Of a stretch of 64,000 nt of DNA, positions 24,401 through 39,400 are shown piece after piece. Made by a program: the position numbers and the translations under genes. Source of the stretch: Notospermus geniculatus (taxonomy: Eukaryota > Nemertea > Pilidiophora > Heteronemertea > Lineidae); NCBI GenBank assembly GCA_002633025.1, contig NMRB01000866.1:174810-238809 (forward strand), in the 5' to 3' direction. The first letter of the stretch is position 1; every line of letters begins with the position of its first letter. The notes beneath the pieces are model-generated. The model had not been told where the DNA came from, did no database searches, and worked only from the letters and a program-made list of their open reading frames with translations.

Positions 24401-27400
24401 AAAAAATAAACTCAGGAAATCTCCTTGAAATATTTTAGAAATCAATTTTGCCAGAGAGCAGTCAAGTGCACCATGCTGTTTTTCTTTCAAAAACTACCAG
24501 TGCATCAAAATATCGTCTCTGTGCAATATGCATGTGCATGCTCCCCAAGGAGTTGAGAAGGTCTTCTTATGAACAGGCCTATGGCAAAGGGTAATAAAGT
24601 AAAGTCAATATTGAGTGAGCATTCAGCCTGGAAATGTGCTGTACAAGAACGGAACATTATCATTATCAGGCCTAATTTGGGCTATTTCTGTTTACGGTGG
24701 TATTGGGCCAAAGGCACCATCAGAGCGCCGAAGGCGCGATCAGGGGGAGCGGGAGGTGGGGGTTCCCTCCCTCGTTCGAAAATTTTTGGAAAATAGAGGA
24801 TAAAAGACACCATTTCCAGGCATCTGAGATTCCCATTTAATGTAAAACAAGACTCAAATTTGGGTGCCCTTAATTTGGGCTCCGACGTTAAACGTCGTTA
24901 ATTTGGGGGAATATAAAGGCCTGATTATGCAAACTATTCACCCAACGGTCGTGTAGGCCTACGCACTGAGGAAAAACACATTTCGGTACACGACATGACA
25001 TCGTTCGATTTCCCGCCTTGGCAATGGTTTAAAGGTTTTTTGGGGGGCATACATGTAGGTCTAAAGGAGTCTGCGATACAAGGGTTGGTTGGGAGTTATG
25101 GTTAGGATTAGATTGGCGACCCGAATGGTTATGGTCGGGGTCACCCAAAGGCGGCACAGTATGGGGTCCAATTTAATGTCTCCCAGCACAAACATGGCGG
25201 ACGAACCATTGTGTAACTAAAACCATAGATTCTTCAGTGCAGCCACGACTGGTCATGTACACAGTGAAGAAATCAATCGTTCCTGACCTGACCGTCGGGT
25301 CCCCAAATTCGCATTACCTCAGTCCGTGCACGATGGTCGTGTACCCAGTACGATGTTTCCTCACGACCATCGGGCACGCAGTATCAATTTTCCTCACTGC
25401 ATACACGACCGTCGGGTAAACAACACCAGCCTTATCATTATTTCTTACCATCTTCAAGAGTCCTGACTAATATTCCCTGCGACGTAGGTCCCTCACCGGC
25501 ACCAGTATAACACAGCACGGTGACAGTATACTGAGTATACTTCTTCAGCCCATGGAGAAAACCGACCTGTTCAGCATTGATGTTGGTCGGATCAGGAGGA
25601 ATATTGGCCTCGACTTCATTTATCACGGAATTTCGCAGTCGGCCTTGCACCTTGTAACCTTGGTTAATCCCATTTATTTTTTGCGGATCCGGTGGCGAGA
25701 ATGTCACTTTTATGCTCGTCGAATTGAGCGCGGATGCTGAAACGCTTCTGGGTGCCGCTGTAGGACGTCCTTCTTTCGTGCGCACGACAATACTGTTACT
25801 GTAAGCACCAACTCCTTTGTCATTATACGCAGCTATCTCGATCTCGTATTCCAAGAACACAATCAAACCCGTTAATTCTTTCCTCTTCACTAATGGTTGT
25901 TGGATGCGAACGTATTGATAAGTGCTTGCTGGATATCGGGACGGTTTGAACCGTATCATGTAACCTTTAAGTTGCCCGTTCCATTTGTCTTGTTCCGGTG
26001 GTTCCCATTGGACGATGATCGAGCTGTTACTACGTGGACTGCCGACCACGCTCGTAGGTGGACCACTTGGAGCTGAAATGAACACACAGAATATTTATTG
26101 ATTATTATTGAAACTAGGCAATACCCATTCAGTGGGGGAACTGCTAAATTCATATGAGAGGCGTCACGTCATTAGGAGCGCTTGAGGACGTAATGACGTC
26201 ATACCCGTTCGAATGGCGTAATGACGTAACATAACGTTGCAGATGTCAGATGACACGACGGAAATCTCGACGACATTGTGATGTCAAAAGGCGTAAACAG
26301 CATTGTTATTTTTGTTAAAACCCTAATGTTTCAAAACCATAAGTCATATCAAAATTCGGGCTTCATAAGGACACTTCCCATGTCTGTCTGTCCTTATGTG
26401 CATACCAAGTTTGGGGGTGATCCGTTCGTCAGTCTTGGAGAAAATCGCGAAAAACAAACAAACTTTTGTCAAATTTTAGTATTATAACTTTGGTAATATC
26501 CTGTTGTACATTTTTGGAGAAATTTGTCTTTGATTTATATTGAGAGCCAGATACCAAAAGCGGCTTTTTATACAGGCTCTATAGATGATACTGGCAGGAG
26601 GCAGGCCGGATCACAGAGAACACTTACGTTGTTGTGGCAGGGTAACAGTATTACTTGGGGGGCTGGGCTGGCCCTCTCCCACACTATTGACAGCCGTCAC
26701 ATGAAATTGATACGTTTTGGCAGGCTGTAAATTGCTGACTGTGTATGCTCGGACATCTGGGCCAATATTTCTTGCCACCAGTTGCCAGCCGTCCAACGCT
26801 CCCATTGATGACGCTAGAAAAAGGAAAGAAAAAAATAGGAAAGTTAATTGGCAAGTACTGATAAATCAGGAAAAATTTGATGATTCTTTATAGCCGTGTT
26901 TACACTGCCGTACATTTCGGTCCAGTTGAAGTGAACTGTACTTTGACCGGACCAGGTCCACTTCATTTGTACCGTTTAGACTCTAGCGATGAGTCACCAC
27001 ACAACCTATCTGAAGCGCCGCTCTCCACCGAGTGGAGGTAAGAATCTCACGCAGAATGCCCGCCGAGTATTCACGCGAGTGAACGCAAGGATGAACTGCA
27101 TGTATGCTCAATACCGTCTCAGGTAAGTGGACTCAGTTCAGTTCACCATGCATCAGGGTTATATAGCACATTTGGTCGGGGTACCATACTCGGTCCGGAC
27201 CGAGACCACCTACTTCTGCCCGTCTCGGTACGGTTCACCTGTGGTCCGGACCGGGTACGCTTTGCAGGTTTACACTGCCACTTTTTTGCCATGCCGTAGT
27301 ATTCCTCAATTTTTTTGTGATCATTTAGGCCCAAAAGGTGCAATAAGTACAAGGATGTTTTGTCATGACATTGGATACGGTACACCAATGATAACACGCC

Positions 27401-30400
27401 CTCTCTTTTCAAATTCCTCACCTGTAGCTCCCGGAGGTATAAGCCGCTTATGAATGATGTATTCCTTGATCAGACTATTGCCATCAAAGCCAGGGCTCCA
27501 TCTGATGTCAACCTTTCTATCAGAGGCTGTGTTGAGCGTCACAAGTGTTATAGCCGGAGGATAAGGCAACTCTGAAAGAGAGCAAAATATAGAGTTACAC
27601 GTACAATCAGTTGGCAAAGCGTTTTGGTCATTTGGAAGTTTTACAGTTAACCATTTGTGACCCGATCTAGCAAAGTTAGGCACAACCGAGGACAGGATTA
27701 ACCAGGGCCTCATTTAGCTTTTTGGTCCAGGGAGGGGGGCAAAAGCATCTCTGGGGGAGGCAGAAGACCTTTTTTTGCACCAAATCTGCAAAATCCGCTC
27801 TGGGGGGCAACTCCCCCCACTAAATACGGCCCTGTTAACGACCTTACAGGCTGACAATAGTAGTGGACAGCAGTGATAGCAGTACAGTATAAAACTGATG
27901 ACCAGTAACGATCACCTGCGACATGAACCTACTTTGCTAGATCAGGTCACATTTTGCTACCATAGACCGGTATTCCGGTCCAGGGCATCACGAATGTAAA
28001 TGCACTAGAGCCGTGTACAAAAATGCACTATGTGACGTCACAATGACATCATAATGCCTGATACTGAAGTGTTTAAAGAGTCTAGTGTTTTGACTATTTA
28101 TCATCATACTCACCAACGACTTTCAACTCAGCACTCTTGCTATCATTGCCGGCAAGTGACGTCACCTGGCAACGGTAAGTACCAATGTCGTCACTTCTGA
28201 CCGAAGAAATCTGCAGGGTGTAGTCAGACAGTACTTGCATTCTTGAGTCTGTTATAAGGTTACCATTAAGGAACCACTGAACGGTGACCTTGACATCCGG
28301 GCTGTGTTGAATACCACATTTCATGGTCGCCAGGGAACCCTTGATTACATCAACATTCTGAGGTGGCCTAGTAATCACCGTACGAACTGAAAATGAGAAA
28401 TTTATCATACTTGCAACAGTTTGTACAGTTGAATTTGGGGGAGCCACGGTGGTGTAGTGGTTCGGGTCTCCCGTCTAGCGGTCAGAGGGTCCCGGGTTCG
28501 AATCCCACTGGGCGTGAGACTTTGGGCAAGTCTCTTTGCCTCACTGGCCTCTCTCCACCCAGGTGTATAAATGGGTACCGGTCGGAAATGCTCGGATTGT
28601 ATCGCTGAATGAGTAGCTCATCTAAGTTCTACTGAAAGGTTTCAGGATAGACTGGGGTTAAAGTGTAAAGTCAGATATGACACCTCTACCGTTGTTGATA
28701 TCAGACCATAAACCCAAACTTTAACTTTAACTTTAATCTGACAGAAAACTGATGAATTTTATAATCAGCATCTATTAGATCTGATCAAACATTTATCAGT
28801 AATCATCCACAAATGGATGGCTGATGCAATTAGCAGACTAACAGAAACTTATTAACACATCTATGAACTTAATCTCATCTTTTATACATAAATCTGTCAA
28901 GTTGGTTGAATAAGGCTACCGTACACGCAAAAATTTTCGCGGGATATTAATATTTCACGAATTGAGCAATTTTTCTCTGTTTCGCGTGGATTAATGTTCG
29001 CGTCAAGGGCCCAAAAAATAGCCATCTTAAAATCACCAATACCGATATCCTGCCCGAGTGTAAGTAAACAGTGCCTAGTCACCGCATACACAGATGCCGA
29101 CGATAGCAATCAGCTGTGTCGAAGTTGCAAATTGCATCAACACTGATTCCCGTTAACAAACTTTATTTCACCATAGTATATGTACATGTAACTCCCAAAA
29201 CAATTGAAATCAATGAATGATAACCACTGGAAGCGAGTTCGCCATTTGCGCTATGAATCATGGGATGGGATGAGTGGCGAGAAGCACTGGGCTCTGATAC
29301 GAATTGTCAGTAGCACCACCGTTGGACACCCAAGGAACCAGGTTAGCAGGAGAGAACTGACTGGATCATTGGGGGAAACTTTTATGCGAGTATTAATATT
29401 TGCGCCGAAATTTTGATTTCGCAATTTTCACGGGAATTTTACTCGCGAAATATTTGCGTATACGGTATAACAACGAAACTTACTGGCAACTTTGAGGTTA
29501 GCAGCGGCTGAATCTGTCCCTTTGGCATTGGTAGCAATGCACTCATACTCTGCTGTGTCTGTTACCTCAGCAGCAGTGATCAACAAAGCTTTCTCCATGA
29601 TCTGGAAGCGGCCACCACTTTTGATCTCCTTGGTTTCAAACTGGGATTCTGTAATGGAAATAATGACGGAAAACATAAACTTGGTATTCCATACATTTCT
29701 GATCATCACTTTCCCACCGCAGGCCTCCATGTTTCCTACCAGGAAATTCCACTTGAACCCCCAGCGTCAATTGACTCTCTCAAGCCAGGCGTACATTGCA
29801 CTTGTGACTGGAAGTAACTGATCTGATCAGTCGCTGGTGATGTAGGCGCTGTGCGCAAACTGCAAATTCAGCAACTCAGTAAAACTAGGAGGATCCAATC
29901 AGTCGTCATGTCCTGACTGCGTACATCGCACTTGCGACAAGCAGCAACTCAGGTAACATCTGGGGCGCTGAGACTCAACAAGACTAGGTTTCGTTCAGAA
30001 AAATGGCACTGATCAGTCGCAAGCCCGTTTACACTGCAGCGACTGGGTACAACTAGTCGCTAGAAAGTTGAACATGTGCAACTGCAACTCGTGGCAACTG
30101 GCAAAATCTCAGTTCCAGTGAGTCGAAGGTGTGTACATCGACCGTTTCTGGTGACTGATCAGTCGTCGCCTCCAGTTTCAACCAGATCCTCCCAGTCGCC
30201 AGTAGCTCAGTGGCGACTAGTTGTCTCCAGTCGCAAGTGTGATGTACGCTAGGCTTCAGATGGCTCGTCGGCGTCACCACCTGGACTACATCATACAGCA
30301 TTTTAAATCTTCTTATTGTAACAAGGGTGTAAAGAAGGGTGTGAGGTGTCCAACGTCCGACTCACTTTTCTTCCACTTAATGGTAGGTTTCGGCGCCCCG

Positions 30401-33400
30401 GATGCTTGACATTCAAAACGCACATTAGCACCGGCAATTACAGCTGCTGCTGATGGTGGCTTGACTATCTTGGCTGGAGCACCTGGAGAGAAAATCATAA
30501 ACATAAACACCACAAAAACTCATCAATGGACGTAATAGGAGCTGTCAGTGAGGTGACCAATAGGTGTCACTGGACCCATTCATTCTTGATTGAGCACCAA
30601 TCACATGGATTTTCCTGTGTATTGCTCAGCTAGAATTTTGCTGCCATCTGTTGCCAATACGCGCAGCTGACTGCTCCTATTAAAGTACAAGTATTTTGAC
30701 CTCAAATTGACCTCAAAATGCTATTAAGTTAGGCAGGTATGATGCATCTACATGTACATTTTTCCATGGGAGGGTGCATGAGTGGTATGTCGACAGGAGC
30801 CAAGGGTCATGACAACCCCTCCAACATTCAACCCAGAGGACATCATCCAGTGACCAGTGAAATTCATCTTAAATAATGTCAATAAAGATTTATACAAGAA
30901 TGTATTGAACAGGGTGCTTTTCACTTACTGATGACCATGAGGTTTGTGGTGACGGAAGTTTCACCGACTTGATTCTTCGCGAAGCATTGGTAAACACCAG
31001 AATCATCTGGGGTCACGTATGTCAGCTGGATGACCCCATTGCCAATGTCTTTGTACCTATAAGGAATGCATAGAAAAAATATTGGTTAAGAGCGGTTAAT
31101 TTTGACCTTAGACTGCAAAGGGTGGCCAGATTTTCAGGCCAATAGGATCAGTTGTTACACAATACATTCAAGATCAGCAAAATGTTATCGAAAGTCAAAT
31201 TTCACAACAGCGGCAAGTCAGTGCACATCCACTCTGATTACTCTGTCGTAGGTAGGATTCACTTACTTCGTTCCAACACCTGTCGTGATTGGGACAGCAT
31301 TTTTGAACCATTTGATGGTGGGTTTTGGAAAGCCCGACACTGGACATGTTATCGTTGCTGTGTCACCATAATCCATCCGTGACTCAATGGGTGATGTTAC
31401 GCCATTTATCGCTGGGGCAACTGGAAGAGGGTGAGGAAAACAAGTTGTAAGGCCATTGAAGGGGTGAATATACATACAGCTCTGGAAAAAAATTATTAGA
31501 CCACCTCTAGTTGACTCACTCATTTTTCATTAAAATAGGCGCCGCAAACTCTCAAATCATTTTGTATACACTGGTTTATTGTGTTGCTCAAATTGCTCAA
31601 ACTTCACCAAGACAATATCAAACATAGAAATTGACTTCCCATAATGAAGAAATAATGGACCTGTTAGAAGGACCTTGTCGTAAGTTCAGACCAAAAGGAA
31701 GGATCTGAACTGCATCTTTACATCGCTTCTAATCAAGCGTAAATTTGTCAAGCAGCATTTATAACATCATACGGACTTTATGCTTATAATTATGACTGAA
31801 GTCCTGTTTTTACAAGGTAATAAGTACCGGTATGCTTAAATACAGTGTGGCACAAAAGGCTGAATAAACTTTTTGTCGGACCTATATAAAGCGAAATGAG
31901 AGGAAATAAGCAAGGTGGTCTAATAATTTTTTCCAGAGCTGTACATACCGGTACATATACCATGTGAGGCAGATCAAGAAAATACAATGCAAAGTTACAT
32001 GTAAGCAAATGCAAAGGGCTAAACAAGCACAGCATTGAACGTCCCCCGTCGCCCCGGGTGCAAGTTCGACGGGCCTGTATTTTGAAGATTCCATTCAGTA
32101 TTAATGGCACAATCACAGTTTATATGATTCGGCTTTTTGGCCCCCTGGTGGCAAAGTGGGAAATCAGATTTGGTCGATTCTTTGACGCGACACACCGTTG
32201 GCCCATGATACATCCCTCCACCAAATATCAACCCAAAATTTTCAGTCGTTCAGAAGTTACAGAGAGGAAGGGAACTTATGTGGTTTGTACAAAGCGCCCC
32301 CTACAGGGCTGGAAAATGAATGTAATTGAAAACCCGCAGAGTATATTATTTAGCCTTGCTAGATGAGGCTACCATAAAAATTTTGTGAAATTCCGTTCAG
32401 TATTAAAGGTGTAATCGCAGTTTTTGTGTTTTGGCTTTTGGCCCCCTGGTGGCAAAGTCGAGAATCGGATTTGGCCGATTCTTTCACGCGACACACCGTT
32501 GGCCCATGGTACATCCCCCCATCAAATATCAACCCAAAATTTTCTGTCGTTCGGAAGTTATAGAGCGGAAGGGAACTTATGTGGTTTTTACAAAGCGCCC
32601 CCTACAGGGTTGAAAAATGAATTAAATTGAAAACCCGTAAAATATGTTATGTACCCTTGCTAGATGAGCCTACCATAAAAATTTCGTGAAATTCCATTCA
32701 GTATTAAAGGCGTAATCGCAGTTTTTGTGTTTTGGCTTTCGGCCCCCTGGTGGCAAAGTGGAGAATCGGATTTGGCCGATTCTTTCACGCGACACACCTT
32801 TGGCCCGTGATACATCCCTCCACCAAATATGAATCCAAAATCTTTAGTCGTTCTTAAGTTATAGAGCGGAAGGGACTAGTAGCGGCGAGCGGCGAGCGCC
32901 GAGCGGCGAGCGCCGAGCGGCGAGCACCGAGCGGCGAGCGCCGAGCGGCAGAGGCGCACGGACGGCCGGTATTTTCAAGTCCCCCTCCGAGGGCTCCGGG
33001 GGACAAAAACAAATTTTTGTATTCAAAAATTCTTTAGTTTCAATGTTTCATCAAAATACTCAACGAATACTTACCATAGACTGTAAAATTTGCTTTAGCA
33101 GACAACGATGGGTATATGGCGTTTCCTCCCGGAACATTAAATGACACATAACACTCATACACTCCATTTTCACTGCTTTTCGGCTGTTTTATTGTCAACG
33201 TCCTTTTAAAACCCCCTACTTTGTATTGAGTGTCTGACGGTGTGATCTTTTTTCGATCTCCAGCTTTATGGAAATACCATTCGATTGTGACAAAACTAAG
33301 AGGTCTGCAATGAAAAGAAGAAAAGATTTTTATTTCATCATTATGACATCATGACGTCATGAAGTGCAATTTGTACACAATGTTAGTGCATTACATTCGA

Positions 33401-36400
33401 GACGCTGCCATGGCCTCACGACGTCATGGACCGGTAAACCGGTCTATGGTAGCGAAATGGTTTAAAAACTTGTTTCAATTTCATCTCATCTTGAACATTC
33501 ATTGCACTTGATGCGAGGCACTTATTTCATGCTTTCCACTGTTACACCGTCTTAACCCATTAACTGTGTAATTAATTTTTGAAAAAAATTTCTTTCTTAT
33601 AGAAAAAAATTGCCAAAAAAAAGTATTTGACACATAAGGTTCATTCAGGACGTGATATAACGTCCTACGCAATGTGAAGCGCCATTTCCTTGCAGGGCGT
33701 ACTATTACGTCATACGCAAGCTGAGATCCTCGGGTGTTTTCGGGGGTTCCCCAGATTTTGTGATGACGTAATACGACGTCCCACCCAGTTAACGGGTTAA
33801 AGTGCTTTAAATCATGTAAATTATTATTCCACTCTCCAGAAACCTTTCTGGGGAACCCAAGGAGCAGCTCATTCAGTTACCAGTACTCATTCAATCACTT
33901 GACCCTTGGTTTCGCGTCAGACGAGCAACCAATGCGCCACCACCCACACACTTGATATGTGCATTACGGTACTTCGATATCTTATATCTGACTAGTGCCA
34001 TGATGTACATGACACATGATAACCCAAAAAAGATTGGCAAGGGAATTTTAACAAACTCTCCAGACTCCTTTGTTACAGAGTCATAAACAAACGTAAAATT
34101 CCCATGGAGCCTGAGGTTAACTTCCTGGCATCCCCTGCACCAAAAAATATGTTATCAATCACCCTGCTTCCAGCAAGTCTATTATTTTTTGTAACTGATT
34201 GGCAACTCTCCGAGTTGCCCCGTAATTGGCACAGATATGAAGAAGGTCCTATTAAAGGTCAAAATAATTGATCGAATGTTGTCTAAAGAGCAGGTTGACA
34301 CAGGCCCAATTCGTGTGTTTGATTAGGACGTTTACAGAGATTTAATAAAACGTGATCATTAGGTCATTTCTGCTTTCTATAATTGGTATAGAATTGCTCA
34401 ATCAAAACTGATACTACGATAATTGTGATAAAGATAAGTCGTGAATCATTCGTGACAGAGCCGAGGAGTTATACTTCGACAGAGGTTTCCCACGTACGTA
34501 CATCACACTTGCACGTGCCGCCATACTATAGTTATGTACCATAAATTGCAGACCATGTTTACACGGTGTCACAATGCATCAGCATGTGTTGGATGCACTA
34601 CAACGTCACGCCACTCGTGCAAACATGGGTCGCAAAATTCGGTACACATCTATAGAGATAAAAACATAGCATCTACATGCACACTACAGGTGATGACGTC
34701 AAAACATCATGTGGTGGAAGTTTTGACGTCATTATTGTCAGTCAGTTGAGGCTGGACTATATTCTGCTACAGCAGGCTGCAATCAGCACACCAATCCATC
34801 TGCTGTTGTTCAATAACTGACAGACGAAAGTAATTTGTTGAATTTGTGCACATGACATTGTGTGCATGCCCCACTAAAACTTTGAATTGAGAAAAAAGGC
34901 AACCATTTGACGGCCAGTCACTACATGTAAATCAGCACTGGTACAGAAATACACATTTGCTCAGTGAAAATTAGTGACGGCACAAAATTCACTTGGGTAT
35001 ACATTATACTTCTCAGACCTAATCACTCTCAAACTTTTTCCTCCATACAGAACGAGAAATCAGGTGGTTATAAGAACCACATGGATAGGGATTAAACCAT
35101 CAGGTATCAAATTAGCAAGGTGACTTCTACAACACTGTACTACGCTCAACACGATAAGATTAGCTGGTATCTTATTACTTTTTTCCAAGCGCAGGATTTT
35201 ATTCAACACAATTCCAGTGAGTTTTTACTGACTTACAAACCGTGGCAAAATCATTTCGACGTAATATATAAAGTTTCACGACAAAACAGACCAAAGCCAT
35301 TTGCACTGTGGTAAGGCCACTACAATTTTTTTATCTGTTTAGCGGGCGAGCCGACATTGTATTTGCCATTTTTGGAATAAAAATAAAAATGGATTTTTCA
35401 TGTTTTTTAATTTTCAAAGTGGAGACCAGAAAAAATTAATTAACATCAAACAAAGTTATGTTCCAAGCTCAAATACATGTACATCATTTATCTTTGAATA
35501 TTTCATGCATGTTGGTTTGATTTTATTCTTATTTTTCCCTCTTACAATTCATTGTCATTAAAACATGTTCTGAAGACAAATGAAATGGTCCATGGACCAT
35601 GTGCTCACCGGGTTGGACATAACAGTCTAATGACAGAGGGATGAGCAATCTGGGTAAAGTCATTCCCAAGTAGGTGCACTTTGGGTCACGTCGTTCCTGA
35701 GTTACAGCACTTTGACGATTTTCGGTTTACGCCACCTGGCGGCCATATTGGATGTCCGATTGGGCCAGAACTTCACATGCACATAAAGGTCATCTGCAGA
35801 GGGCCACATAGCACATTGGAGCGCTTTGGGTCAAGTCGTCCCTGAGTTACAGCACTTTGATGATTTTCGGGTTACGCCACCTGGNNNNNNNNNNNNNNNN
35901 NNNNNNNNNNNNNNNNNNNNNNNNNNNNNNNNNNNNNNNNNNNNNNNNNNNNNNNNNNNNNNNNNNNNNNNNNNNNNNNNNNNNNNNNNNNNNNNNNNNN
36001 NNNNNNNNNNNNNNNNNNNNNNNNNNNNNNNNNNNNNNNNNNNNNNNNNNNNNNNNNNNNNNNNNNNNNNNNNNNNNNNNNNNNNNNNNNNNNNNNNNNN
36101 NNNNNNNNNNNNNNNNNNNNNNNNNNNNNNNNNNNNNNNNNNNNNNNNNNNNNNNNNNNNNNNNNNNNNNNNNNNNNNNNNNNNNNNNNNNNNNNNNNNN
36201 NNNNNNNNNNNNNNNNNNNNNNNNNNNNNNNNNNNNNNNNNNNNNNNNNNNNNNNNNNNNNNNNNNNNNNNNNNNNNNNNNNNNNNNNNNNNNNNNNNNN
36301 NNNNNNNNNNNNNNNNNNNNNNNNNNNNNNNNNNNNNNNNNNNNNNNNNNNNNNNNNNNNNNNNNNNNNNNNNNNNNNNNNNNNNNNNNNNNNNNNNNNN

Positions 36401-39400
36401 NNNNNNNNNNNNNNNNNNNNNNNNNNNNNNNNNNNNNNNNNNNNNNNNNNNNNNNNNNNNNNNNNNNNNNNNNNNNNNNTTACAAAAAGAGCCAACTTCG
36501 TAATTTCAGAAGAACTTTGACCCCTGTGACCTTGAAAAGTAGGTCAAATTCAAAAACTCAAGTGTTATCTTATGTATCCTCATTAGATATACCCATGATA
36601 AAAATTTGACAAAGATCCATCTCTTGGTAAGGGAGAAATAACACTTTTAGTGATTTTGGTTTTGGCTCCCTAGTGGCAAAGTCGAGAATCAGATTTCAAC
36701 GAAATTTTGTCTGTATGTTGCTATTACCTAGAGGAAAATGTGTACAAAGATTCAACACAGTATTTCGAACCATTATCAAAATACAGTGCTTTGAAATTTT
36801 TCACAAAACACCCCCTGGAGGCCAAAATTGGAATCCAACCACGCTCAAAATCAAACTCGACCTAGATCTTAGGCCCATATACACACCCACCAAAGATCAA
36901 AAAGATTCCTCAAAAAATAAAGGCACTAGAGCGCTAACAAACCAAAAGTTTACGGACGGACGTATTGACGCACGACAGACCACCACTCAATGACCCCAAC
37001 CACAGCTTAAGCCCTGCTGGGCCTTGCGGCCAAGCGGGCTAAAAAAGGTATCTTGGCCAACTTTTATTTTAATTTTAATTCCTCCCACCTACAACTGATT
37101 TTCGAAGGTTTTGCCCGCTAAACAGAATTAATAATTGCAGTGGCCTAAGATTAAGAACTTGTGTTGCTTTGCCTTCGATGGTTAAAGGGAATTAGTCAAA
37201 ATAGAATAGAGAATCAAACGTGCCATCTTGAATCTATTACTTTATATACTGTAGTCATGTCAGGAACTTTATTGCATACTCAAAGCATATTTGCACAGCT
37301 GCTGTGGCTTTGCTGCCTTCAAATAGCATTTAGAACATTGGTCACCTGCAAATCTAGGCTTACCTAGGGATGTAATCCACGAAAATACGGAACTTGTAAT
37401 TTTGAAATTTTAAATTTCGTGGGCCACGAAATTATTCTTAGTGTCATTAGCTCACCTGGGGTGAGCTTTTGTCATGCTGCAGCGTCCGTCATCATCGTCG
37501 TCGTCCGTTAGCAGGGCACGTTTCGTAACCGCTGGGGCTATTGTCGTGCCAGCCTTGACTGCCACGACCAGCCTTGACTGCCACGACCAGCCTTGACTGC
37601 CACGACCAGCCTTGACTGCCACGACCAGTTCGCTTTAATGCAGTATATAATCAGTGGGGGTATGGCCGGTTGACATAATAGCTATAGTCTACACTACAGT
37701 GTACTTGGTAGTGAAGATTACTTGATTTCATGTCAGCCCTTGAAACTGAAGTGCAATAAACTGTAACATCATACTCCTGAGATCATGTCCAGGGCACTAT
37801 ATTGTGATATGACTAATTGAAGTTTTTTTTTACACTTGATACCACTTGATAACACCTGGTTAGTGTCTCATAACATTTCCTTGATATTCAACTTGAGTTC
37901 ATCAGTCATCACGGTTTATGCTCTCAGCATAGAACCTGTTTCAGCTATTCCCGGGAAGCATGAAGGGCTTCAGAACTGGTAGACTGGGCCTAAATTGCTA
38001 AGATTAAGACAGGGGCTTCAGAACAGGAAGACTAGGCCCAACGACTCAGATTAAGTTGGGGCTTCAGAACAACTCGGGTAGACCTAATTACTCAGATTTA
38101 ATGACTTTTATGACCAGACTTTTTTCTTAGATTTAAAGACCTTTATGACATCTATTAAAAGACCCACATAAATCCTGAGTCATATCTTCCTCCAAGGTCA
38201 TATATAAGAGCCGGTTATCTGCGATATTAAAGGCTACAATTCTCACCTTGCACTGACGACACATTCCAGTACAGCAGAAAAATCGCCAAGTTTGGCAGTG
38301 GTATGACTCGGCTTGATAATGAATTTCGGTGGAATGTTCTGCGTTGAACCACTAGAACCTGGAAATAAAGAAAAATCCTGGTAAATCGGCAGGACGACAT
38401 CATTCAACGCATTTTAACACGTTTTCCCATTAAAATGGTGACGTAACTTCACTCGAACTGTATTAACAGATTAACCTATGGCATTCAACCTCATAAGGTC
38501 AAAATATGTCTGCACTGCAGTGGTTATGCACTGCAGTGGTTATGATCAATTTTGGCCAGTTCAATGGTGGGCCAATTGTCGTATCATACGGGTACTTACT
38601 TTGTACGGACAGGGTGTATTTAGGAGTATCTCGTCTCCCTCGAAGTATTGGGTCAATAGCTGTTGCCTTATACACTTTATTATTATCACTTGCCCTTGCC
38701 TCTAAGATAATTAAGTCATTTTTTAATGATTTATACACTTGTTCTTGATTGGTAATCTCTGTTGTTCCTTGGAACCATTTAATCTCAGGGTCTGGAACAC
38801 TGTCTATGGATGGTATTGAGATCGTGATGGCATCACCCTGTTTCACAGTCAGGGTCTGGTCTTGAGTAGCACTGAAACTTCCCATATCTGGAACGCAAAA
38901 TAAAACACGTGATAACATAGTACATAACTTATAATAACTTATGTTATTTACACAGCCGTTATTATAAATATTAACAAAGTCTAAGTCTATTAGTTTAAGG
39001 CATATTCAGTAATCCGAGCATCACTCTGCCATTCAGGACCTTAAGGTTTGTACAGAGAAAAACATAACTTGTGTCAATTTGGACTTTCAGATGAGACTTG
39101 TGCTGTGTGCACACTTGTTGGAACCGTTTGAGCATTCATGGTCTGCAGCCATCTCAAGTCGTGCACTTAGCCTATCCCGAAGAATGTTGTCCTGAGTCTA
39201 TTTACAAAGTATAAAGGTTCGTACCGTGACGTCACATTTCCACGACGACCACGATGCCGCCATATTGGCCGTCAAAATGTGAAGCGACGTCATGCACAAA
39301 CACATCGTCAACATACAGATCGTGATGTCAAAATGTCATGATGTGACAGTTTGGACATCATCGCCGGCCATTTGACAGCCAACATGGCTGATTCTTTCCA

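Noticed and set aside
32058-32630. Plus-strand frames with similar peptides (FGPLVAK..IGFGRFF.ATHRWPM)
   Set aside because: Same 300-bp tandem repeat read twice; no gene features.
35826-36609. Long open frames of 200-250 codons
   Set aside because: They consist almost wholly of the run of N.
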